Source: Meandrina meandrites
Lineage: Eukaryota; Cnidaria; Anthozoa; Scleractinia; Meandrinidae
Assembly (NCBI GenBank): GCA_963693305.1
Contig: OY855905.1
Location: 40,846,395 to 40,910,394 of the forward strand
DNA: 64,000 bases
Reading direction: 5' to 3'
In this document: positions 21,794-34,022 of the stretch, piece after piece
How the letters are laid out: each line of letters opens with the position of its first letter
Numbering within the stretch: the stretch's first letter is position 1
Position numbers and translations under genes: made by a program
The notes under the pieces: generated by a model
What the model was told of the DNA's origin: nothing
The model's input: only the letters and a program-made list of their open reading frames with translations
Databases searched by the model: none

Positions 21794-24700
21794 ATGCCCC
21801 CTCCACCTCCATATGCATGGCCACCATACCCTGGTCCTGGAGATGCATCAGGCCAACCCCGGCAGTACCCTCCCCCCGGACAGGGTTACAGCTGGCAACA
21901 ACCACCAACTGCCTACCCTGGCCCTCCACAACCCTATGCTGGTGCCCCACCAGTAACTCACCCTCCAGCCCTGGGGGGTGCAACACCAGACACGTCAGCT
22001 GGATACCCAGTTCAGCCTGGTTACCCTGGGCAACCTGCTTACCAGCCTGGTTATCCTGCGCAGCCTGGTTACCAAGGATACCCATATCAAGGTTATCAAA
22101 CTGGCCCGATGGCGACACAGACTAGCTCTGTCACAGAAGTGGTGAGTCTGAGTTGTGTTTTGCTGTTTGTTGAAAATTTTAGAATTTTAATTAATGTTTT
22201 AATACCTGAAGGGCCAGTGTTAAGTGTTATATACGCATCTTCATCAGTTGCATTTTGAAGTTTGTCCAAGCTGCAAGATCTTGAAGTTTAAATATATAAT
22301 TATCATATGCTGTTGTTAAGTGAATAGAAGTCTGTGTCAGCCTGTACTTCTAGTTTAATTCAGAAATTGGACCCTACAACCAGTTTCAAAATTGTTGAGA
22401 CACTCACCCTAAAATTGTATTCGTCTTTCAAAGATTTGCCCTCGCTTCAAAAATAAACATGTAAATCTTATTCTGAACCCCCCTCCCCATTTCAAAGTTG
22501 CTGCCTAAAAGTTTAAATATAATCCTGAAATTCGGACAACATTGATCAGGGGGAAAGGGGGCGATGCAAGGTAACAATATGAAAATATCGTAAATGGCAT
22601 TCTTGACCAAGAGTGTCTCAACCCTTTTTGAAACTCCTTGTCTGAAAATATCAGTTTAAATTTGTTCCAATTCTACAGACAAGGACCTTGCTTATTGAAA
22701 ATACGCACTTGAACAAGCAAAATAAATTTTCTAGGAAGTGTTTAATGTTGAAAAGAAGCTTTACCATAGAGCATTTGAAAATTAGGAACAGATCTTTGCA
22801 TGTCGTATTTTTTGACATGCGGGCTGTGACGTCACAGGCTCGGAAATCATTACGCAAGACTAGTATATGCTCTTTTTTTAATCTAAAATAAAATATTAAC
22901 TAGCTGAAGCTATCCAGTAGTCTTCAGCTTGCTATTTAACATTAAAATACATAGCTAATAAGATGTCTATGGCAAATAGAAAGAAATTGTGATGGTCTAC
23001 ATGTATACGACGGTCTACAGCGTGTTGTGTAAAAGATTATCATAATATTCTATTTACCTCTGATGTAGACCGTGTAGACCGTGTAGATCGTCGGATCTCA
23101 GGTTTCAAGCACGCAAGGAGTTTGGTTGTAAAGTATAAACCATTGCATTAAGGGGGCAGTGGGATAAAACTGTGTTTTCCGTTATTCTGTGTGATTCTAA
23201 CTTCCTCTACTGAGCTCAGATCTCTGAGCAGCGTGATAAACGCTTATGTGTAGAGCCTGTGTTCGTCTTCTACATCAACTGCACATGAAAATATAACTTT
23301 ATCACGCCAATTTACAGCGTAGAATTACTGGTTAGCATCACCACAAGGAGATCAAAGGACATAACGCCCTGTTCATTGCACTATCGAGAATCTTGCGCAT
23401 ATTGTTGAACGCGCACCCTATTCCGAACAATTTTAGTGCAAATTATGTCAAAACCGGAAGTGCAAAAACTCACCGTTTTTACTATGCCATTTTTAAACAC
23501 GCAAATTTATATAAATGAAATACAGTTTTTTGAAAAGGTCGCATTGAAAGGATAAAATACTGCAAAATTCATTCTCATCATAAAGTCAAAGCAACAGCTG
23601 AAAAGGGTAAATGCACTCAGACAACCAGTTTCAAAATTGTTGAGATACTCACCCTAAAATTGTATTCGTCTTTCAAAGATATGCCCTCGCTTCAAAAATA
23701 AACATGTAAATCTTATTCTGAACCCCCCTCCCCATTTCAAAGTTGCTGCCTAAAAGTTTAAATATAATCCTGAAATTCGGACAACATTGATCAGGGGGAA
23801 AGGGGGCGATGCAAGGTAACAATATGAAAATATCGTAAATGGCATTCTTGACCAAGAGTGTCTCAACCCTTTTTGAAACTGGTTGTAGCTCGGAGTATAA
23901 ATGCACTCAGATCATATTTATGCTGAGAACAGATTATAAAAATGGATTTGGAAGAAGTATAAAAAATGGAATGTAATTTCTATATGATCAAAATAATAAT
24001 TTATGCTCAAACGGGACATTCCATTTTTTATCCGCACCCCCCTAAGGATGGCGGGTTTTTGCAAATAGGGGTTCGGATTTTGTCTTCAAAGAAGCCGACA
24101 AAATTTGGACCCTTCAGAAATTTTTTTCAAAGGTGCCGACAAACAATCAACCCTTCAGATTTCATTTTTCAAAGGGCACCGACAAAAAATTGAGGGTTCG
24201 GATTCCTGCCATCCTTAGGGGGGGGTGCGGATAAAAAATGGAACATCCCAACCAAGAAATGATTTGAGCCAGTCAGCAAAGGTACATGTAAGCATTCATG
24301 ACTAGCTTACTTTTTATTGAGAGTTATCTTTGTTTCATTTTCCAGCAAGGTGGTCCTGGTGTAATTTTGGCTCCACAGATAGCTCCTCCTGATTACTGTG
24401 GGCTGGCCTGTTTTGCTTGCCTCTTCTGCTTCTGGCCAACAGGTTTCTGCGCCATTCTAAAATCTAATGAGGTAAGAAACATACATGTAGCATGCTATAA
24501 AATGTCCCCACGTCATACTTTTCGTCATTAAAAACAGGGGATTTTTATCGGGTTCAAATCGGGTCACAATTTGTCGCACCATCAGCTTGCTGCACTGCAC
24601 TGCACACAACGCGTTCTCATTGGTTACAACATGACCAATCCCCGACAAAATGTCTTTGTCCACTGCACACTTACCTAGCTGAGAAGGCATTACATGACAT

Positions 24701-25987
24701 TTTGAGATCTAGTACTGCCAGATAATTTGCCCAACAAGGCCTTATCTTGTCATAGGCTTATCTTAAGGACGTTCGCACTAATTGTTTATGCGCATCCTTA
24801 CTGCGCACATAATTCCAACCTCGTTCCCAGGGTCCTCTCTATATCTCTATATCTCCTTTCTCTGGAGATACAGAGAGGACCCTGGGAACGAGGTTGACAG
24901 ATTTTGACAGCGGTTGACAGAGGTTGACATAATTCCTGTCGTAACGCTACGCCACGTCATGCATCGAGCGCGCGCGCTGAGGAAACTTTCCATCCACACA
25001 TAGGGTGAGTAGCTGTTGCGTTAACTTCGCTTGCAGTTTGCTGGCTTAAAAGGTCGGTGACCCCTACTTTTTTCTTAACAGATCACTTTTGTTAACGATT
25101 ATCTACGTTTTGTGAGAAAATGAAAAAAATGTATTGATTAAAAGGTTAATTTTTTTTTGCCCCACGCACGTTCGAATTCCGCTTTTTGATCTTTTCGTTT
25201 TGCCGTACGACGGGTTCAAATGCCTCTTGCAGGGCTAAGTTTTGCATAAAAGATGGAAACGCTTAAAATTATTTACGCAACAGACGCACTTCTTCAAAAT
25301 ATCACCAAGATCGTTTGCCTCCGTTTTCTCATCATCGATAATTTAAACTACAAACCTTGAAAGCCATGCAAAATTACGTGCGCCAATTTTTCAAAATCAG
25401 GGTAGTTTTCTACAGACTTTATCTCTGAAACGAAGTCGGTGACCCCCACATTTTTTTTTTATTTCTGACACAAGTAACTCATTATCCGTCCTCAGTAAAA
25501 ATTTTAGAAAAATCTATCGACTAGAAAATTTTCTCGCGAACGTCCTTAATTCACCGCACACTAGCTAATTATATGAAGATTTTTTGACCGCCGACGAAAA
25601 ATCGTAGAGTGTGGTGGGCTTAAGGTATTGTATTTAAGCAACTAAATGGTAAAACTAACTACATGTATTTTTAGGGCTAGACCTTTAATACTATTTTTCT
25701 AATTTCACTGTTAATGTTTTCTGGTGAGGGTTAAGTCAGGGGGAGGGGGGCTGCTTTCTTCACTGATGGGAACCATGCTAGAAATGGTAACTTGCAATGA
25801 CCTTTGCCCTTATTTTTGTTTGCAGACCCGTTATGCCATTAACCGTGGAGACTTGATTACTGCCAATCAACTGAGCAAGGAGACAAGGCAGTTAGCATTC
25901 ATGACAATCGGCATTGGAATCAGCATCATCGTTGTTATCATTATTATCCGTGTTGCACTGATCATTGGACCCAGATTTTATAACTAA
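21794..25987 (+). CDS. CD225/dispanin-type proline-rich membrane protein, copy 1
   Basis: Three coding exons (21794-22141, 24346-24471, 25826-25987) with GT-AG junctions encode 211 residues. The cytosolic N-terminus (about residues 1-115) is Pro/Gly/Tyr/Gln rich with PGYPGQPAYQPGYPAQPGYQ-type repeats. A CD225 domain follows: a half-buried helix with CFACLFCFWPTGFCAILKS, the loop NETRYAINRGDLITANQLSK, and a C-terminal membrane helix IGIGISIIVVIIIIRVALII. This architecture matches PRRT/SynDIG-like dispanins, which act at membranes in trafficking and synapse biology. The upstream CTGCCTAG just before the ATG could be an acceptor, so a 5' UTR exon is possible. Intron 1 is 2.2 kb here against 0.23 kb in copy 2, because of TE insertions. 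A polyadenylation signal AATAAA lies near 27580. Confidence 0.85.
22376..22640. repeat. TIR MITE, first of a pair in CD225 intron 1
   Basis: It begins ACAACCAGTTTCAAAATTGT and ends with a decayed complement. It is nearly identical to 23621-23886, and both are absent from unit 2. Confidence 0.75.
23621..23886. repeat. TIR MITE, second of a pair
   Basis: The ends ACAACCAGTTTCAAAA and TTTTTGAAACTGGTTGT are intact TIRs. The 13-mer TAAATGCACTCAG occurs just left (23608-23620) and again at 23898-23910, which may be a TSD of a slightly larger insertion. Confidence 0.75.
24013..24249. mobile_element. Harbinger-like MITE with 3-bp TSD
   Basis: TIRs of about 40 bp start GGGACATTCCATTTTTTATC and end with the complement. 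Flanks are AAC (24010-24012 and 24250-24252). Unit 2 has the empty site GCTCAAACCAAGAAA. A 3-bp TSD fits PIF/Harbinger, though CACTA-type is possible. Confidence 0.75.
24767..25545. mobile_element. piggyBac-like nonautonomous element with TTAA flanks
   Basis: TTAA at 24763-24766 and 25546-25549 flanks GGACGTTCGC and GCGAACGTCC termini. Unit 2 lacks it and reads CTTATGTAAATTCAC at the site. A hairpin MITE (about 24822-24893, CCTCGTTCCCAGGGTCCTCT and complement) is nested inside. No transposase frame is present. Confidence 0.65.
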
Positions 25988-26435
25988 CAATGGCATTTTG
26001 CATGGCTATGTGCCTCAACGTTACTTCAATTTGGGTTTTTCATCTAATGGTTCATCAAACTTACATTTTAACTTGCCTAATGTATGCTTGATGGATAGTT
26101 GTAAACAAACAGAAAACATGTTGAAGTAATTTTGACACATGTATAATGGAAAGCTCCATTTACATACCATTTTTGTCCTTCTATTTTGCACTGCCTTTTA
26201 TTTGGAACTTTTCTGAATATTTTGTTCTTTTAACAAGAAGAATGTCTTAGAGGAATTACAATTTGTATACGTTAGAGATGTTACCAACAGAGTAGTTAGA
26301 TCAAAGTTTTTGTGAATGGGTACTAGTAGGAGATACAGTATCATCAAGTCATCTCTTTCTCCCGGTTAGAGTTTGCCTTATTCTTGAGGTGATCAGTTCG
26401 TGGGTCGGGTAGCAGCTCTGATCACTGGGGCAGGC

Positions 26436-26458
26436 TGGGGGGGGGGGGGGGGGGGGGT
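26436..26458. repeat. poly-G tract
   Basis: A run of about 20 G in the CD225 copy 1 3' region. A matching run lies at 45371-45391 in unit 2. Confidence 0.8.
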
Positions 26459-27004
26459 ATAGGCATCATTATTTGACTGACTGCAGGTGGATCTTTGTTT
26501 ACATCTTTAAAGGCATTAGCAATATATTTTACCATTCATGCTTGTTAAGACCCCACATTGTACGCAATTTACATTGACATTGCACAAGTGTAAAAATCAT
26601 TACTGGTACATGCAAATGTCTGCAAATGCATGATCAGGGTGTGTTTTTTTCATAAGTTTTCACATCTTATTAACATTTTTGTCTACGGTTTTACATGTAG
26701 TTAATGTTTTTTAACTATGCTCATTAACAAAGATGTATACAATGACGTCACAAAACATCCACCAATACAGCTACTGGGAATTGCGAGTTACACCTGCAGA
26801 TTGCAGCTGTCAATATGTGTAACCAGGATGCAAGTTGTAGAACAAACTTCAGCTAACTAGACAGCTAATTATTAGTCATATATTTTTGCGCGGAGAGCCT
26901 GCTCGCAGGCTATAATGTAGGTAGAAGTGTCTTTGTTGGCTGTATGATTCTGGCTGAACATAATGCAAATTATCGACTGCAAACCTATCCCTTTTTTCCT
27001 TCCT

Positions 27005-27075
27005 GGCCTTGTAGCTCAGTGGTAGAGCAATGGTACATCAATTCCGAGGTCGTGGGTTCAAATCCCTCCAAGGTC
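27005..27075 (+). tRNA. tRNA-like sequence (probable tRNA pseudogene), unit 1
   Basis: Acceptor arms GGCCTTG and CAAGGTC pair over seven positions (one G-U). A D-arm GCTCAGTGGTAGAGC follows. Box A TAGCTCAGTGG and box B GGTTCAAATCC match consensus. The anticodon stem (ATGGT / TTCCG) does not pair and the T-stem has a mismatch, so the anticodon cannot be assigned and function is doubtful. Confidence 0.5.
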
Positions 27076-28361
27076 AAAGAGGTTTAATGCGCAGTAAAAA
27101 TTTGGATTGTTTGGAGAGAGTCGTAACTTTTCGTTGCTTTTCAAGAAAAGAGAAAAAATTGTTCTCCAGTTCATACAAACAAAGTTTAATAGTATAGTTA
27201 TCACATTTGTTGAAATTGAACGTTAATCCCCCTTCAGAAGGGCTCTTTTTAGTAATATTTAAAAGTATTATTAGTTATGAACATTAACACTTATATGAAG
27301 TCGTAAGTTTAGGCACAGGTTTTTTCAAGAGGACGGTATAGCTGTTGCATTGGATTCAACAAGGTCATCTTTTAAATCCATTCATTTGTACTTACAACGA
27401 ATAATGGGCAATCCATGCCAGTGCATGGCTTGTTGTAAAATGAAAAGTAAAGTTAAGGTATCCGACAAGTTCCCTGGTTGAGCGTGTTTGTGCTTGTATA
27501 TTAAAGCAAGTATTTGTAATAAATTAATGTAAAACATCATTTGCAGTGAACTTTATTGTGGAGGGGATGCTGTGTTACAAAATAAATGTTCATAGGGCTG
27601 TAGGCAGGGGGTCCAGAGGGCAAGTCTGCACCCTACCCCCCACGGGCCACAAAGGTCGTCCTAATTAATGAGGGAGTGAGGGTTAAAATGCTCTCGGGGT
27701 GAGGGAAATGTAGACTGAAACAACTTGATTACGGCCCTGATTCGTGTTCTAAGCAAAGACAGTTTTTCTCCTTCCACACCTGGTCCCAGTGGCTTTCTTT
27801 CCATCACTTCTTTTTCCAACGCAAATTTATTTTTTTAGTTACTTGAGTCGCACTAGTGATAACTTGTTAAAACAGTCAAGTTTTATTTGCAAACAAAGTA
27901 CTAAACAAGAAATAGCGGAGCGCAACCTGATTGCAAGGTCAGAAGGCCTACAGTGCAAATAACTTGGTAGTTTGTTGTGCTGTTTAAACATTCTGCTTCT
28001 TTTGCTTGTTGATAACACAAGAGAAACAAGACTTGTCGAGGCTAACATATTCGCCTCATCCAGCTTTGAATCCTGTGTGATTGACTGAGGAAAGGATTCA
28101 ATATCAAGGGTACAAAAAGTGAAAGTTGTTAAATCAGAGACAGAAAAGCAAAGCAAAGTTGCTGAGAGATTATGGGTTATTAAAAAAGTTTCTAATTGAG
28201 ACTTGCGACAGTACTCCACTGGAGCGTACCATGTTCGTCTATCCCCGAATCTAGTATCGCATGTGACAGTAAAATACAGTGTTGCATAACTCCTTTATCC
28301 TCGACCCGAATGCGCAGCGGCTTCTAACATTCTTCTCACAGCCTCAAAGGCGTAGAATAAA

Positions 28362-29423
28362 ATGCAAATTATCTCCGGTACGAAGTATAGGAGATAATGA
28401 CTTTCTACGCGTTATTCCTTGGGTATGTTGGTATTCACCACCCCTTATTGGTCAGTTGGTGTTAGTTCAGTATCTATTGTCCTACGTAGCTATATATATT
28501 TGTTAATGTATACTGTTTGTCACTCTCGCTCCTGTACTCTGTACCAGGCAGACTATTTTTTTGTTAAGCGCAAGATGATCGAACCCGCTCTAGAACAAGA
28601 TGCTTCCGATCTGCGAGAAGGAGGTTCTTCTGGCACTGGTTCTGGTGATTTTCATTCTTTAGTGAAGAAGGCCGTAGCCGATTCCATGGCTTCAGTTACC
28701 AGTCAGATATCTTCTTTGATCGACACCCGCTTCGACAACTTTAAGAGGCAGTTTACGGAGGAAAGTTCTTCGTCAGTTGAGGCAGCCGTTAAACGTGCGA
28801 AGCGCGATCGTTAAGTTTTCCAGAGCAAAAGGAACGAGCAGCAGTTTGAGCATGCTGAATCTGCTTTGGACAAGCTCGAGAGTGCGAAGGTGGCGCTTAA
28901 CTCCAATGCCACTTCTAAGGCCAAATCCGCCATCATCGAAGAAGGTATTGCTTTAGCCACTAAAAGAATGAAGGTAATTAAGATTGCAGATAAAAGTCAG
29001 TACAGTTGGGCAACCGTTCAAGAGTACCTTTCGGACGAATTGGCTTCTGACTCGGAGGACGAGAAGAGGTTATTTCGCTCGGAGAGGAGAGCAGAAAAGA
29101 AAGTTAAAGAGGCGAAGAAGAAGCGCTCTCAGAAGTTTCAGAACCAGAGATATCAGCCTTACCCGCCGTTCAACCCTAATCGCCGTCCTTCTTTGCCGAC
29201 ATCGGACACTAATTCAAATACAGGAAGTCGTTTTGGCCGTGACCTTGGCGTACGTGGTCGACAGATCGGCCCGTGTTTTAAGATAAGTGTCAATTTATTA
29301 TGGTTTTTTCTTTTTGGCCGCCAGACTAGCTTTGGTTACTCTCTGGCTTTTGCCTGGTACTTGGAGCAGGCCTTATCCTCCAAGATTATATGGTCTTTTT
29401 GCTTTTTTTTTATTTAGCGTAGA
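28362..29423 (+). mobile_element. DIRS-type retrotransposon, deletion derivative (left member of tandem pair)
   Basis: The element starts ATGCAAATTATCTCC and ends ...TTTAGCGTAGA. It keeps the 5' leader and gag region, then jumps from the gag frame directly to the last roughly 100 bp of the element (GGAGCAGGCCTTATCCTCCA..). The RT, RNase H and recombinase genes are missing. Its right end abuts the left end of the larger element. The left target junction matches the empty site in unit 2 (47327-47352). Confidence 0.8.
28575..29286 (+). pseudogene. DIRS gag-like protein, broken
   Basis: The first part starts MIEPALEQDASDLREGG and stops at 28812-28814. The second part continues in another frame with LDKLESAKVALNSNATS, then a Lys/Arg-rich tail (RRAEKKVKEAKKKRSQK, YPPFNPNRRPS). 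The order (acidic start, helical middle, basic C-terminus) is that of DIRS gag proteins. A frameshift or stop near 28812 separates the halves. The 3' end is fused to the terminal repeat. Confidence 0.6.
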
Positions 29424-29460
29424 ATGCAAATTATCTCCGGTACGAAGTATAGGAGATAAT

Positions 29461-29702
29461 CTGACTCGTCCCCAGTCGTCTTTTCTGTCCCTGCTGAATC
29501 CAGGGAGACTGGGTGACTGGGTCAACCTGAAAACGGAGGGAATCCTTCTTCCTTCCCATCACCCCTCGGGCTCCCCAACCGCGCTTCTCACGTAAATATT
29601 CATAGGAGAGACTGTTAGACGACTGGGGACGAGTCAGCCCCAACCGCGCTTCTCACGTAAATATTCATAGGAGAGACTGTTAGACGACTGGGGACGAGTC
29701 AG
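29461..29702. mobile_element. MULE-like MITE with 9-bp TSD, nested in DIRS leader
   Basis: The TSD GGAGATAAT (29452-29460, 29703-29711) flanks TIRs CTGACTCGTCCCCAGTCGTC and complement. The left DIRS copy shows the empty site AGGAGATAATGACTTTC. The last roughly 65 bp of the MITE are duplicated in tandem. Confidence 0.9.
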
Positions 29703-30885
29703 GGAGATAATGACTTTCTACGCGTTATTCCTTGGGCATGTTGGTATTCACCACTCCTTATTGGTCAGTTGGTGTTAGTTCAGTATCTATTGTCCTACGT
29801 TGCTATATATATTTGTTAATGTATGCTGTTTGTCACTCTCGCTCCTGTACTCTGTACCAGGCAGACTATTTTTTTTTTTCTTTATTTCTTTTTTAATTTT
29901 TTGGTTTTCAATCGTATTTCTTATTGTTTCCTTTCGTTTTTTCGACTATTTTGCTTGGTTACCAAGGAAAATGGTAAGAATTGGGATCATTGGTGGCACT
30001 CTCTGACACACATTTTTGTATACTCTCAAGGGACTGTTTTAGTTTGTCAAGGGAATACTTTTCGCTGTGGGCGATAAAAACGTCACTGGATAGGAATGCG
30101 TCCGCAGTTTTCGATCCCGAAATGTTATTTTCACGCGTCGCTCGTCATTTAGCCTGTCTAGCCTTTTGCAAACTACAGGTAGGTATTTTTTAAAGATCTG
30201 TGCTATTCATCGATTGAATTGCTTAGTTTTACATGCTTAAAAGCTGCTGCGAATCTTCATTGTCAGAGGATATTGGCCAATGCTATTTTCTATTGTTACA
30301 AGTCTATTGTTTGTAGTCTTCATTGAAAGAAGTATTTTTAGCTCGTCACGCAATCTTTTGTTTTGACCACAATTCACGGACTTGATCACGACAGCAGCTT
30401 CTCAAGACTTCAGACAGGAAAATGGTAATGTACAATATTGCTTCGAACTTAAATGGAATTTTTAGAAGGATCGGTGAAGCCACTTAGTGAAAAATTGACT
30501 GCAAAAAGCCGTCGGGCTAAAATTAAACTTACGCTTTAGCGTGAATAATGCAGGATCTCACGGCTTCAAAAATATGCAGAATTTTGAAGCTTTGATACAT
30601 TAGTAGCTACATCTTGAAATGAGAATTAATCTAAAACAAAACTTCCTTCAAGTTTCTTTCATTTGCCCAGTTTACGTTTGGAATTTTACGCTTCTGAAGC
30701 GTATTGATTTGAAAAGCGCATGGTGACATCTGATATGCAGCGTGCGGCCGACTTACTGTACCATCGCATTGTTGTCTATTTAATAATTGTGTTCAGTTTC
30801 CGACCTTTTACATGCAAAGATTTACTACGGTGCTTCGGAAAATGCAAACAAGTATTTTTTTGTTATTAGTTATAGTGATGGATAG

Positions 30886-31210
30886 CATAAAAAGCAATCC
30901 GAGTGTTAATTTTGTGGAAGGAATTCAGTAGTTTTCCGCTATCTCACGGCAATCTCACGGCTTATCTCCAATTACCGCTTTTCTGTACCAAGGTAATACC
31001 ACTGGTGGTTAAATAAATGTCAGTGACAGTTATACAGAATGAAAACCTACCTCTCATAAAAAGCAATGTGAGTGTTAATTTTGTGGAAGGAATTCAGTAG
31101 TTGTCCGCTATCTCACGGCACCATGATTCGCAAATTATTATCCCCAGTTACCGCTGGTGGTGGTTAAATAAATGTCAGTGACAGTTGTACAGAATGAAAG
31201 CCTTCCTTTC
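30886..31210 (+). repeat. tandem duplication of about 160 bp inside DIRS spacer
   Basis: TAAAAAGCAATCCGAGTGTT... and TAAAAAGCAATGTGAGTGTT... are two adjacent, slightly diverged copies, each ending in TGTCAGTGACAGTT(A/G)TACAG. No reading frame is apparent. Confidence 0.75.
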
Positions 31211-32009
31211 ACCAGAGTGTTTCGAACTAGTGTTATATTTTGTAGAAAGAGTTCGTGTTTTTGCGAGTTGTTAAAATGACGCGCGGAGGTGAAGAAATTT
31301 TTTTCACCGTCTTCAAGTTTGGTTTGGGATCAATTTATCGAGGTTGATAGTTAACATTTCAAACCATGAATTGGTCTCTCAGCGTGTCTAGTTGTAATAA
31401 ACGTTTACTTCAGAAAAGAATTGTTTGTCTGAATTTAGTACGCATATGGTATATTTTTCCCACTCGCACGTTTGTGTTAAAAGCCGTAAAAGAGCCAGGA
31501 ATTTTTTTTTTGGGGGGGGGGGGGGGGGGGCGGTGGGTGGGTGAGCGCTAATAAAAGCCTTCTGGACTGTGAGTCAATGGGTTAGTGCATCACAAATCGC
31601 TTTCAATACTAACATTTCCCCAACGCATACTCCATGCGAAATAGTCGAATCTCGAAGAGATCTTTGATTTCCTCTTTTGTTTTAGTGCTGGGAATATGCA
31701 CTTATGACCAGGATTGAACGCAAGTATTGTTTAATAAGTACTTCTTGTTTGACTGGGTTATTTGAAATTTCCATATTACTTCATATTTGACAGAATTAGG
31801 TGTGTTTTGGTGAACTTTTATTAAATGATGCCTATCATGAAGAACGTGCATCTCATTAGCGTTCAATCCTGGACATCCAGTTGTGTTAGCAAGCCTAACG
31901 AGCGTTCGAAGTGACTAGACGACTCTCACGACCTTGAGCTTGATTCAGACGATGAAGATTCTTCTGGTATTTTATTAGACTGCTATTCGAAAAGACCGGA
32001 GTTTCCTTT

Positions 32010-33911
32010 GGTAGAGTCTTGTGTTAAAGGTCGTTAGTCTAGTGCTTTTGAATTTTGGGAGAAAGATTTAGAGGCTCCTCCTTTTGTTATGGATATCATT
32101 AGGCAAGGGTATTCTCTACCGTTTCGTGAATTTCCGCCTCGTTGCTTTCTATCGAACAATCGTTCTGCGTTGAGGAACCCGCAATTTGTTGAGTCTTCTA
32201 TTCTCGAATTATTGCAGAAGTGTCTGTGATCAATGAGCATAGCTCTCCTCCTCACTGCGCGCGTTAATCCTCTTACAGTTGCGGAAGGCAAGAAGCTCCG
32301 ACTGGTCATAGACTTGCGTGAAGTTAACAAGTATTTGGTTAAGCCCAAATTTCGTTATGAGGATTTGCGATCTTTGAGTGAAGTTTTTGGTCAGGGGTTT
32401 TGGTTCTTCACGTGGGATCTAAAGTCGGGTTACCACCACGTGGATATTTTTCATCCTCATCAGCAATTTTGGGGCTTTGCATGGGATTTTGGGGGAGTTA
32501 CTAGATATTTTACGTTTACTGTTCTACCATTTGGTTTGAGCACTGCGTGTTTTTGTTTTACCAAGCTTTTGCGCCCTTTAGTTAGGAGATGGCGGCTGTT
32601 GTCCCACAACTGTTTTATGTATTTAGATGACGGGATTTCAGGGCAGCGTGACTATGTTTCTGCTCGTGCTGCTAGTCTTATTCAACGTTCGGATTTAGCT
32701 TCGTCTGGCTTCGTCCCTAATGACAGTAAATCACACTGGGATCCTGTTCAGGCTGGGGAATGGTTGGGGTTCCTCATCAACACTATTCAGTTCATGTTTC
32801 AGATTCCTGAAGCCAAGGTGGCCAAGTTAAAACGTTCGCTGGAGTCCTTGATCCTTGCAGGCTGCGCTACTTATCGGGAGTTGGCTCGCCTTGCCGGTTT
32901 TATCATTTCGCTTTCCCTTGCAGTTGGCCCTATTGCTCGTCTCTTCACTAGGCAGATGTATTTTTTAATTCAGTCCACGTGAGGCCCTCGTGGGATGTCT
33001 CGTTTACCTTTTCCGAGGCCTTATTGCAAGAGCTTAAATTTTGGCTTCAACACATCGATTCTTTTAACGGGTATTCTATTAGGGGTGTGTTTTGTGCCAA
33101 TTCTACCATTTACACTGACGCTAGTGATTTTGCATTCGGCCGCTATTTAGCCACTCTGGACGGTCTGCCTGTTCGGGGTATGTTTTCCCCGGCTGATGTC
33201 AATATGGGTTCAACTTACCGCGAGTTGAAAGCTGTTTTCTATGTTCTGAAGTCATACGCCAACAGTTTGAAGCATCAGAGAGTTGAAGTTTTCGTTGACA
33301 ACATGGGCGCCTCTCGTATTCTGATGGTTGGCAGCTCCAAGCCTCATTTACAGCAGATTGCTATTCACATATTTAGTACCTGTTTGTCTTTTGACATTTC
33401 CTTAGATTCGCAGTGGTTGCCTCGTGAAGAGAACGCTCGTGCCGATTTACTAAGCAGGTTTATCGACAGAGATGACTGGAGCTTAAACCCCGTGGTTTTC
33501 CAGTCCCTTGATGCTCGGTGGGGCCCTCATTCGGTGGATCGCTTTTTTTCTTATTTCAACTCGCAAGTTCTTAGATTTAATTCCTAATATTTTTCTCCGG
33601 GTTGCGCCGCCGTTGACGCCCTTGCTCAAGACTGGAGTTCCGATAACAATTGGTTGTGTCCTCCGGTTCATCTGATCGTCCCCGCGGTTAAGCATTTGCG
33701 CTACCACAAAGGGGTAGGGACCCTAGTTATACCGGAATGGCCTTCTGCTTCCTTTTGGCCGTTTTTGCACATCAGTCCGTCTCGATTTCATACTTTTGTC
33801 AAAGAGTTCGTAGTGCTTCCTAGGCTTGCAGATCTGCTCATTGAAGGTCCTGGCCAGAAGGTAGCGTATAATTGCAAGAAACCCTCCGTGTTCGTTGGAT
33901 GTCCGCATTGA
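32010..33911 (+). pseudogene. DIRS reverse transcriptase / RNase H, degraded
   Basis: From about 32040, peptide fragments such as FVMDIIRQGYSLPFREF lead to a stop and frame change near 32220-32240. The RT then reads KKLRLVIDLREVNKYLV, FFTWDLKSGYHHVDI, VLPFGLSTACF and the catalytic FMYLDDGIS. RNase H follows in another frame (32979-33587): TIYTDASDFAFGRYL, ELKAVFYVLK, VEVFVDNMGAS, ADLLSRFIDRDDW. A further frame change leads to a conserved C-terminal stretch with GTLVIPEWPSASFWP (33654-33911). At least three breaks make it non-functional. Confidence 0.85.
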
Positions 33912-34022
33912 TTTTCGCTGATTTGCCACGTTTGTGTCAAACTCTTAGTTTTTTAGGTTTGTATCGTCTTGCATGTTTCGTGGTGTTAGTGCTTTTTATA
34001 ATTTTGTTCTGGTGTGCAGATT

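Noticed and set aside
21789..22125. Overlapping ORFs on both strands across CD225 exon 1
   Set aside because: They are shadows of the GC- and proline-rich coding exon.
32233..33587. Endogenous retrovirus (LTR) origin for the RT/RNase H
   Set aside because: YLDDG RT linked to a tyrosine recombinase, with no LTRs, no TSD, and no protease or integrase, is the DIRS arrangement.
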